NCBI GenBank assembly: GCA_001630475.1 | Contig: KV419438.1 | Span: 1 to 60,570 of the forward strand | Direction: 5' to 3' | Length of the DNA: 60,570 bases | Source of the DNA: Sistotremastrum niveocremeum HHB9708 | Lineage: Eukaryota > Basidiomycota > Agaricomycetes > Sistotremastrales > Sistotremastraceae | Part shown: positions 44,748 through 53,850 of the stretch, piece after piece | How positions within the stretch are numbered: the stretch's first letter is position 1 | How the letters are laid out: every line of letters starts with the position of its first letter | Made by a program: the position numbers and the translations under genes | The notes under the pieces: model-generated | Told to the model about the DNA's origin: nothing | Database searches by the model: none | Seen by the model: only the letters and a program-made list of their open reading frames with translations

Positions 44748-45906
44748 ATCCTTCAGGATCTCCCCGAAGTCGAAATGAGCGAGTATCCTCGGGTTTGGGG
44801 CCTACTCAGTTGAATTGATATACATTCTCTTAGCAACCGATGATGGAGATGGGCGCGCCGGAGATATTGGATCTCATAAAAATCTCGTCGAATCCGACAC
44901 TTTCTCCGACTATGCCAAGCCTTATATTGATTCAGGTCAGACCTTGGCCTCGCCGAATTGTTTCTCAATATTGACTTGTTGTCGCGGGTCAAACAATAGG
45001 TAGAAAATACTTGTTTGATTGTGAGTTGATTTCGTTGCGCTACCTCCGAGTCCAGGATTACTAATCCAGTCATATGCGTCAGTCTTGGGGGAAGGCTCGA
45101 CAAAAATCACTCATACTGCTGGCAACACAGCGAATGAGTATTCTCGTCAAGATTTCACAAATCGCTGGATTGCTGCGAGTGATCCGTCTTCACAACATAA
45201 CAATTATTACGGACCAGGTCAGGATCCCGAGTCTCTTGCTGACCTTCGTTCATCCGTCTTTCTCGCAGGGATTCTCAGACGTGAACGGTCCAACTCGTCT
45301 TTGAGGGATGTGACCTATGGTCCCAGTGATTCTTTCCACTCTTTTGGGGGCAGAGATCGATCGAGTTCCTCAACGGATGACTTTCAATCAGAGGCACTGA
45401 CTCCTTTGAGATCCACCAATACTGCATTCCATTCGAGGCGAAATAAGCCTCCGCCCCGTATCAACACCGAGAGCCCTGAAACTCATTCCAGCAAGGCGTT
45501 CAGCTCGCCAGCACCAATCAATGCACTGCTAATGGATTATTATATTTCTCGCAGCAGCATTCAGGATGAAATAACATCGGTAAATGTCAATGTCCAGTCG
45601 ATCGGATCTTCCGAAGAGTCTCAAGCAGGGGATTGGGGAATTGAGCATGGTGGAAATGGCGGAGACTTTGGCTCCTACGAGATCAGCACCGATTCACATT
45701 CAACGTCTCCAAGAAACATGGCTGCCGATCTGACGAACAGATATACGCTCATCTATCCAGAACCTATCGTCGTCATCGTCGAAAGCCACGACGATGGCAG
45801 CGACACCTGTTTTCCCCCTTCGCGGCGTACGACTTCCCCTTCGCACCGCCCGATCACAAAAAAGACCCGCATCCCACATCCCAAATCCCCCTCTCCCCGG
45901 ATCTGA
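44748..45906 (+). pseudogene. Cassette relic M, closest to gene B, without its own start codon
   Basis: The exon order of the family is kept: a 31-nt exon (44748-44778), 44834-44935 (102 nt, as in B), 45000-45020 (21 nt), 45083-45217 and 45269-45906, all phase 1, 309 codons with no stop. The first exon would read ILQDLPEVEM, with ATC instead of ATG, and its donor is GCGAGT instead of GTGAGT. Later modules are GRAGDIGSHK...YAKPYIDSG, GRKYLFD and HTAGNTANEYSRQDFTN with SDPSSQHNNYYGPG. The tail shares SRRNKPPPRINTESPE with K and ends in a second Gly-rich copy (GGNGGDFGSYEISTDSHS). It may once have been expressed as the C-terminal part of kinase L. With the kinase dead, M lacks a start, although a late start inside it cannot be excluded. 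Confidence 0.6.
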
Positions 45907-46592
45907 ACGTGTAGTTCAGTTCGGAGAAGCTCGATCGCTCGCGAAGAACGTAAGCTTCAGTATGCATTTTTTCACTATCACCGTGCACCCTCGCCGGACA
46001 ATAAAACGAGGGGAAAGGCAGAAACGAACAAGACTAAGGAAGGGGCGAATCCTTTTGCTGGTGCCGAGAGCTGCAAGCACATTTCGGACTTGTTGGGGCC
46101 GGGTCCCAGGAGTGGCAATCCTGAGGCTGCGATTCAGAAATTCGACGGTTGGCGCGAGGCGATGGGGCCCAACGTTGAGGACAATGACGCCAGTACGAAC
46201 GCGACTATCCTTACTTCTTTGACATCCTCTGCCTCAGTCGCCATTCAATCCGTTCCTAAGTTCTCCACGACGTGCGACGACAAAAGCGAAAGCCACGCGG
46301 TAGACGAGACCATATCCGCCTGGACGCCTCGTACAACGAGTCTGAGTTTGCCGCCGTTGCGGAGCATGTAGAGTCATTGTAGACGCGTCCACGATTTCGG
46401 AGTCCGTTGGGATGTATGGCGAGGGTGTATATACCGATTCATCGCCTGATATCACATCGTTGCCTCTTCCTAGTATAGTAGTAGTAGCAGTCCACACCAC
46501 TCCTGTCAGGCCAATAAACAATATCAGCAACGTCTGCTGCATACACAGAATCAGCAATTCGGAGTTCGCGACCGCTTGGCACCAGTTGTTGC
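45907..46592. other. Intergenic; short frame 46090-46371
   Basis: A plus-strand frame at 46090-46371 (93 codons, WREAMGPNVEDNDASTN) has an ATG but no recognised motif or splice partner. I do not call it a gene. Nothing else is seen. Confidence 0.35.
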
Positions 46593-46779
46593 CATTCTCC
46601 TTCCCAGAGTTCCCACAGCTTAGTCGCGATTAATCCGAATACGGAGACCACGATATATCAGAGGGCAACAAAAGCGAGAGGGCATAAGCGAGTTCGGAGA
46701 TAAGAGTATAAGACCGCGAAGACAACGCGACGAGCTGTGGGAGCCTCTGGCACAAGATGACATCCGTTTCCGATCCGAA
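46593..46779. repeat. Left arm of a long inverted repeat
   Basis: This arm matches the reverse complement of 47310-47468 continued at 47684-47711, with about one mismatch in 187 bp (CGCGG against CGTGG). The two arms are 530 bp apart. The right arm is interrupted by a 213-bp TIR element plus the duplicated TA. The near identity means a recent origin or ongoing gene conversion. Confidence 0.85.
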
Positions 46780-47309
46780 GTGTTTGCACCTGCTTGCCAG
46801 TCACGGTTGCCTTCAACATGGCTGGCGGAACATTCTCATCTTGCACCCGTTTGGAGTGCCTGTTGTATCCAGAAACTACCTATTAAAATACTAGATGTTG
46901 CCATATTTTTTGAGGAAATTTACAGCCTTGGTACTTCGAATCCGCGAGCAGCACAATAATATTCATACAGTCTTGCTGGTTTCTGTAGGTTGACGTTGTT
47001 GAATACACAGATTTTGGGGTTGTTCTCTTAGTAATGAGTTTGAATGATCGATTTGGATTTTATCGACGCTTCGAGGGACATCTCGTTGCCTTCACTGCCC
47101 GCTTTGAGTTCCTCGAGAGATTTCTTTGAAAAATCATTCTGACAGAAATTAGAGTGATTCCCACCTTCTTTCTGGGGGCATTAAGTATTAAATTATCTCC
47201 TGCATCAAAATTCAATTTCCCGCCCTTTGGGTCCCATACGTCCTCAAAGAAACCCCTGCATCAGGTTTCTCTCGGGTTTCCGAAAGAGTGACATCGAGTG
47301 ACGGGTGAT
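46780..47309. other. Spacer between the inverted-repeat arms
   Basis: This is 530 bp of A/T-rich sequence without a gene, motif or internal repeat that I can recognise. Together with the arms it has the shape of a foldback unit, but no transposase is present. Confidence 0.4.
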
Positions 47310-47711
47310 TTCGGATCGGAAACGGATGTCATCTTGTGCCAGAGGCTCCCACAGCTCGTCGCGTTGTCTTCGTGGTCTTATACTCTTATCTCCGAACTCG
47401 CTTATGCCCTCTCGCTTTTGTTGCCCTCTGATATATCGTGGTCTCCGTATTCGGATTAATCGCGACTACAGCTGGGGACAGAACGATAGGCGTTTTGGAA
47501 AAAAATACAATAGGAAGTTTGGCCCCACTTTTTACTATATTAGGATGGAAATGACATCTATTTTGGAGCCGGACGAGTCGACGTGAGAATTGATTACCAA
47601 ACATGGCAAAATTCGGAGCTTTTGGTAGTGGGGCGTGTGTTGTATTTTTTTGCAAAACGCCTATCGTTCTGTCCCCAGCTGTAAGCTGTGGGAACTCTGG
47701 GAAGGAGAATG
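47310..47711. repeat. Right arm of the inverted repeat, split by an inserted element
   Basis: Positions 47310-47468 and 47684-47711 together form the reverse complement of 46593-46779. The insertion between them replaces a single TA of the left arm by TA-element-TA. This right arm also borders the relic of the K C-terminal half. Confidence 0.85.
47469..47681. mobile_element. 213-bp MITE with TA target duplication (element 2)
   Basis: The ends are inverted repeats: CAGCTGGGGACAGAACGATA at the left and its reverse complement at the right, extending through AGGCGTTTTG with a mismatch or two further in. It is flanked by TA on both sides (47467-47468 and 47682-47683), and the left arm of the large inverted repeat shows the site with a single TA. 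There is no coding capacity. The size and TA duplication fit a Tc1/mariner-type non-autonomous element. Confidence 0.85.
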
Positions 47712-47757
47712 AGTTGTTGCTACCATTGACGATATCGATCACGCGGCTTTCGCGAAA

Positions 47758-48523
47758 ATGACCCCTCTCCCCGGTTCTCCCACTCGAGTACCTTTGCAGC
47801 TCAGAATTGAAGGGCCCCAGACCTACCCGATCCCTCCAGCTGCCTTGGTCGCTGAAATGTCTTCCGTCACTCGGACTCGCTCCCCCCGATACCATGAAGA
47901 ATGTCCCACTGGTCCACTGGAGGAGACCTCGGTTTCTGAAGAGGAGGACATTCCTGATACTGTGCTCCAACAAACATATGTCCCAGTCACATGTCACAGC
48001 ACCTCTCGTTGGGACACTAAAAGGTGTCCCGTCACCTGTCACATAGAATTTTGGGACACTTTTCATATGAAATAAATTTTCAAAAATCATTTTTCGCCCC
48101 AGAAAAGCGATTTGGGACACATTTTTTCTTCTGGTCACACACAAATTTTCAGTTTGAGACAGTGGGACACTTGGTTCATTTCTGTCACATGTCACGGGGG
48201 TAGGGACACTTGTTTGTTGGAGCACAGTATTCGTCAATCAGAGAGGATCCAAGCCTTACCGACTCCGGAAGACGCACCTAAAGCCGAAGCCGAAGTTCGC
48301 CAGGTGGAGGCAGTCAAGGCAGAGGAAGCCGCAGACGATTCAAGACCAATGATGCCCGATGCTCCCCAATCAGCCGATTTAACCTTTGCTGAGAGAACGA
48401 TTATATGCGCGTTTTATCGCTGCGTATTGCATATATCTGGCTAGCTTTTACGTAGGCGGCAAAGTGAGAGTGTATTTGGCATCGCCAGACCCCGATTCTC
48501 TCACTTTGCAGATCAGCTATTAG
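47758..48523 (+). pseudogene. Relic N: second copy of the gene K C-terminal half
   Basis: The translation aligns with gene K from LEGPQTY to the stop. Shared pieces are EGPQTYPIPP, the acidic LPTPEDAPKAEAEVRQVEAV, PDAPQSADLTFAERTII and, after a shift of frame, ASFYVGGKVRVYLASPDPDS and LTLQISY. Two lesions are seen: a 268-bp TIR element inserted at 47960-48227, and a one-base insertion within the membrane-anchor codons near 48413-48425. No cassette exons lie upstream, so the copy is 5'-truncated as well. Confidence 0.8.
47960..48227. mobile_element. 268-bp MITE with TA target duplication inside relic N (element 1)
   Basis: The terminal inverted repeats start with CTGTGCTCCAACAAACA and continue TGTCCC after two mismatches (about 25 bp). 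TA flanks it at 47958-47959 and 48228-48229. Gene K gives the empty site: GATATTCG, where N has GA-TA-element-TA-TTCG. Inside are further GGGACAC/GTGTCCC palindromes and GTCACATGTCAC motifs, but no coding frame. It fits a Tc1/mariner-type MITE of a family different from element 2. Confidence 0.88.
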
Positions 48524-48714
48524 CAAGGCTTATATCGTAGCTATTAACATAGTGGTGTTGATCGCCGGGTTCTCGTATACGAACCTATGACATTCTGCTC
48601 TGCAGTCGCTCCTGAACTTCGCATTGATCCTCGACCTCATTCATCGTTTGGTCCGCGCTGGGTCACTCGCTCTCGCAATGATAGAAGGATGTGGGCCATG
48701 GATCTCAACCTCTA

Positions 48715-51356
48715 TTAATACAAATATCTAAAGCCCTTCTTCCGCTCAAGTGCTTCCTCGAAAGTAATGCCCTCCAGTCTAGCTGCGTCTTCTATTCTCT
48801 CTCTCGCAGCTCCCTTCACATTCTCCAATTGTTCCCGGTCAAGCTTCTTATTAGCCAAAATGAGATTAGTACGTATACCTATGCCGATCATGTCAGATGA
48901 GTGCGAGTTCGAAATGAAAGACCATAGCTTACATAATCCGAGAATCGTAGTGATTATGAGAGATATGAGGGCTATCCACATACTGGGCCTATATAAAGGA
49001 CCCCAGGCCGCCTTCCATGCATAAGCACCGACACTGCATAATCTGACGTTGTAATACAGTATTTCTGCTGATAGACGGGGACGTACGCATTGCCAAGATT
49101 GCCAACTGAGTTATCTTTCAGCATGTGATCATACTATGGCATACAAGGGATAACTCACATCCGTTCACCAGTCCGATAGCGGCAGCACGCTTAGCTGGTG
49201 GACGAGGAATAGCACCCGAAAGCCTGGACGTTGATGGGTACGGGTAAATTCCGTCGAATGTGATAGACGTACCACACAAGAGTCAATGCAAAACCTAGTC
49301 AACGGTCAGCAAAAGGTGGAGATGTGCAAGCCGTTCCTTGTACGAACCAGCATATCCTAATGACATCAAATACAAACTGAAATATCTCGCAGCCGTATTG
49401 CTTGTCATGATACAAATGATATATCCCAGCATGACTCCGAACCACGGGATGGCGATGTGGAAGAATCTCTCGCCCGTCCTATCTGTAGGCATGGTAATGC
49501 TCTATTACAAGTGTTTGGATAAGCCCAAGCCTCACCGCAATGCCACGCGTTAAAGAGACAAGCGATTGAAGTTACGAGCCAAGGCGGACTACACTTTCAA
49601 TCAGCAAAATACGCGGAGGTTCGGGACCAAACGGACGATGCTATCAGTAAAGTAACAGTCGTCGAATATCCCAACGTAGCTGTGATCGTCGGGAAGAAGT
49701 TGACGAAACTGAGGCCAAGCAGCTGGGTGACCATCATAATTGAAAACAGGGCCACTTTGGGGTCGGTGATAGCATCTTTGACTCCCTGCCATGCCCTGGA
49801 TAACGAACTTCGTCAAGGAGTAGCACAACAGTTAAAGAAAGAAACTGACGAGTCACCCGCGGTGTCTTCGTCGGCTTCACCGGCATCTTCCGCAAGGCGA
49901 ACTTGGGCCAAACGACGTTCGTCGGGAGTGAGCCACCGGGTATTATGTGGGAAGTCAGGTAGAATATACATAGCAGATATCCCAACCACGATAGTGATAG
50001 CGCCCTACGTGAAATATGTCAGTGAATAGGGAGGGCCAGAAGCGACAGCCATTACCTCAATAATAAAGAGCCATCTCCAGGCACGAATTCCCATAACGTT
50101 CTCCATATTTGCAAGTATGGCAGCTGCCATAAGCTAAATTACATGTGAGCCGGGGCTACAAGCGCAGCCGTGGAACTTACACTACTGAAGGCCATGGATA
50201 TCAGTGATCCAAAATAAAGAATGGCCGAACGAAAAGCTAATTCCTGGAATACAAATCGGTGAGTGATATGTTAACGGCCGACGACAGACTGCGTGCCTTT
50301 CGGGTATACCAGCGGCTCAGAAGGTACATCGCTCCGGGATAGAACGCCGCCTGCGAGGTATTGTGAGTATCCGCTTGTCCTCAGCTCACAGAAGCTCGGA
50401 CCTCAGGTAATCCAATCAAGACGCGACACCACATAATATCCGAGAATCCTCTAGTCAAAGATGTTGATCCGGAAGTGAGTCCCCATAACACGACACAGCA
50501 TCCTATGTAGATCGATGGCCTAGGGCGCATAAGCATGAAATCTGTTCGAAGCTCGACGGAACTAACCTCTTTACTCTATTGATAATCTGCGGGACCGAAG
50601 ATCAGAAGAATTCGGGATTAGCACGAGGCATAGCCGACTTGCCATGTTGGATGGAATCTAGCGGAAATAGTCCGGCACAAGTCAGCACATGCAAGACAGT
50701 AAGAGGTCCGAGAAAGAACAAGTACCTGAGTCGGGCAATAGGAAACATACAGAATAGCCAAGACGGTATCGAATTGCATGTCTTCGGCAAGGTCAGACGA
50801 CAACATTGGGCTTTCGAATTGACTAGATCGTATCGTACCTGACAGACCAAGGTCATGTTCTAGTCCCTTCAAACGGGCAGAAGTGATGCCAGAGCGCTGT
50901 TCAACGAATTCGACAACCCAAATCAATTCTTCTGCAGACTACGCTGCCAGACGGGATACCCACGTCGATCTTCCGTGCACAAGCGGATCCATCAGAACAA
51001 AATAATGCAGTATAGCAGCTCACACTCACATAGTTCATGATGAATATGACCACCAGACATGGCATAAGTCTGTGATCTAGCTTCCGAACAAGCTCCCGTT
51101 CAGCTCTTCGTCTCTCTTCGGCGATCAAAACCCTCCCTTCCACCTCGTGATTGCTCCCGCTACCTGTTTCGTCGTGTTGGTCACGAAACCTGACACGCTC
51201 TTCAACGCTGTCGGCATCCTGCTTTGAGACGGGAGTCTGGGTATCGGCGAAAGCAGTTTCAGACTCGTGGTCGTTGGCATTCGCCAGGAGCGGGGCTGAC
51301 TCGGATTCCACATCGGACTCTCTTGTGGCTAGTTTGGGGAGGGTCTGAAGGGACAT
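48715..51356 (-). CDS. MFS transporter of the anion:cation symporter / allantoate permease type
   Basis: The start is the ATG at 51356 (MSLQTLPKLATRES), and the stop is at 48715. A long acidic cytosolic N-terminus leads to the family block ELVRKLDHRLMPCLVVIFIMNY and, in the next exon, GITSARLKGLEHDLGLS, then FDTVLAILYVSYCPTQ. The C-terminal exons hold GPLYRPSMWIALISLIITTI (last membrane helix) and a cytosolic tail (RTNLILANKKLDREQLENV) ending KKGFRYLY, typical of Dal5/Tna1-like carriers that take up allantoate, nicotinate or similar anions with protons. At least eight introns lie between; I did not place all of them. The Asp of the usual MNYxDR motif falls at the first splice junction and is not visible in my model. 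The substrate cannot be predicted. Confidence 0.8.
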
Positions 51357-51795
51357 ATGACAGGCCACGCGAGCCTCTTCCTTCAACCAAGGTCGTGGCC
51401 AGAAAGGCGTTGGCTTCGAGCTGTGGCTCGGAGTCTCGGCGATATGCTACTACCCAAAGTCTAATCTCCGGCCCGAAAAGGCCGAGGCGGAACGGCTAAC
51501 GCTCAAGAGCTTCATCATGAACTGCTACAAAGCTACTTTGTGTCGAAGGAAATGGAGTTGTCGAATATATTACCCAGACTTTAGAGCTTCATCATATGCT
51601 ACCGCAAGAAGAATAAACTCAGATGCATTCATTAACGACAAAGAACTAGAAACTTTGAACGGATAAATGAGCCCTGCTATCGGGATGAAGACGATGAAGA
51701 GCAACAAAGGGGGTCAAATGAGGTGAACTGAATAAGTTCAGTTAACAGAAATGACAGCCGTCCACTCCGGCGTGCCGATCTATATTAATATTCAT
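51357..51795. other. Spacer between the MFS transporter start and the REX2 stop
   Basis: Nothing recognisable; it should hold the MFS promoter. Confidence 0.4.
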
Positions 51796-52883
51796 TTACC
51801 GTGAACCTGGAGTCGGCACTCCAGACGGAGGCACAAATATGTTTTCCCGGTACCATTTCAATTCTGCACAACATTTAAAATGACTTTTCACGAGTGAGAT
51901 GTCATGAGTTACCTTGGATGGACCCCATGATATCGGCAAGAGCTCTGTTTTGTCCCTAGCATTCAGTAATCAGATTATTTCCTGGCAATCTAGACTCACC
52001 GGTGTGCTATCTCACGGCCAGGAGGAAGTTTTGGGGGCTGATGGTAAGGCGGATACCATCGCCTGCACAACTCCTGTCAATGAACACGTGAGCGACCTCA
52101 GAAAGGGCAGACATCGAATAAGCTACCTTGATCGACGAAACGTCTATGGAGAAGTGAACGCTGAGCATGCATCCGTGCGACAAAGGACCAAGAATCCAAC
52201 TCACCGACGATCCTGTTTTAGAGAAAGAGAAGAGATTGGCAAATGTTCGGGTGATACATGACAAAGACGGCCCATACCTGTAATGAAGCCAATCAACCAC
52301 CTCGGGCATTTCCTCGACCAGGAAAGTTTTGTCAACGTGGACAGAGTTTCCAGCTAGCACTCCAGTTCTTTGGACGGGAATCCATTTCTTGATGTAAGCC
52401 AATACGCTCGATGACACGAATGCAAGTGAGTTCTTGGACCACAAGGAAGCTTGAGTTAAACCGGACTAGGAACAGTGCTGCACATGAAAACGGTCAATGA
52501 TAGTTAATGATGCTCATAACAGACCGAGCCATGCTGTGTGGTACACCATTCATCCATTCTTAGAAAGGACTTGTTAACATTTTCTCTGAAACGAATCACG
52601 TGAAAAACTCACAAGTCCAAATCTTTACTGTCAACTTTGATAACATATTGTATTCCATCGTCGACAGGCTGCAGATCGCCGTCCGTGATTATCACCTTTG
52701 ATAGCGACAGTGTTTTAGTCGCCTGAGCTCACGGAAGCCCAATCACCCCGGGCAGAAATCACTCACCGCTATCTCTAACAGACGGTGCCTTTTGGGATCA
52801 AGCCCGGTCATCTCACAATCAATCCAAACCAGAGGACCCTCGTTAAAACCCAAGGGCTTGAACGTGCTCGTTGGTGTCGTCAT
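51796..52883 (-). CDS. REX2: Oligoribonuclease (REX2 type), DEDDh 3'-5' exonuclease
   Basis: The enzyme degrades short RNA oligomers to mononucleotides, in mitochondria and cytosol. Exon pieces read in order: GPLVWIDCEMTGLDPKRHRL (Exo I, with the first Asp and Glu), IITDGDLQPVDDGIQYVI, NSVHVDKTFLVEEMPEVV (Exo II Asp), ELCRRWYPPYHQPPKLPPGR, then HRALADIMGSIQ (Exo III His and Asp, spanning an intron) and a last exon with WYRENIFVPP ending PGSR. All five DEDDh residues are present. The ATG at 52883 (MTTPTS) is the first in frame. An open stretch upstream would give an Arg/Ser-rich targeting-like leader, but it lacks an ATG. The length and motifs match the family. It is a housekeeping gene, outside the accessory cluster. 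Confidence 0.92.
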
Positions 52884-53850
52884 GCTTCTACACCCAAGAT
52901 TCTGACGATGGAGCGAATGTCGCCGATGATAAAGTCTGATATCGGAGATTCCCAGGCTTGCTATACGTCGACTAGACAAGTAAGTAAGCCTATTGAACTG
53001 GCAGAGCTGTGAAAAAGCCAGGATGCAGAACGGTCAGTCCGGTTCGACGCCGACACAAATAAAGTCAAACACGGCGGGCTCGGTGCCGAAGGCGCTTTCC
53101 CGCACGTTCCAGCCGCGGACAGGCGCGGAGCTTTTGATCTTTGTATCGATCTTCTTGGAAGACGAAGGCGAAGGCGAGCTGCTGTATCCATTTCGGGTTT
53201 AGCTCGCTTGGTACGCCGCCCACTCGTCCTAATCAGGTTGAACTGGCGTTTCCAAGACTCAATGGATGGGCGCACAGAGCGCCGCAATCCCGGTTGCTCA
53301 TCGGCCACAACGAATTCACTTGGGAGCCCGCATATTGGGCCGTGGGTGTCTCCACGTTCCCAATTAGAGTCAAGGAGCCAATCTCGACCGTGAATTTGTC
53401 GGACGCAAGGATGTTATAAAAACACTAAATTTAGGAAAGCTCTAAAATACATCTAATGGAAGAATAAAGAGACTCTGTCCGTTGGATAGCAATTTCAGGA
53501 ACATGAGTGTGCAGATAAATATATGTTATGATGTAAGGAAATATACTATTGCGTCAGACGACTACGTCGACTGCCATTCTTCCTAATGCGATTTGATAAG
53601 ATATCGATGGGTGGTAGAGAACAAGCGAAGCCGAAGATGAGGGGAAGTGGATCCGGAGTAGCGGGGATGACAGGGATGTACGCGGAAAAAGATTGACTTT
53701 GATCCTCGGAATAATATGGCGCGTTCGACGACGCCGAATGTGAGCAATGTGATGAAAACTTTGAAGTGCGCGATAACAATGATGATGGGAAGCGGCGGAG
53801 CAAAAAGTGGGCGGACTCAATAAAGGACGATGGACGGTGCGGGGCTCAGT
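52884..53850. other. Intergenic, 970 bp
   Basis: Minus-strand frames at 52961-53308 and 53546-53820 look partly protein-like, but the latter has no ATG and neither has a motif. No gene can be supported. Confidence 0.35.

Noticed and set aside
14836-48523. NACHT/NLR receptor or HET domain in the cluster
   Set aside because: No P-loop, WD40, ankyrin or HET motif was found in any frame read. The cell-death idea rests only on kinases, the MLKL-like bundle and the motifs.
53546-53820. Minus-strand frame with a mitochondrial-presequence-like start
   Set aside because: The apparent first codons are TTG; no ATG and no recognisable mature domain.
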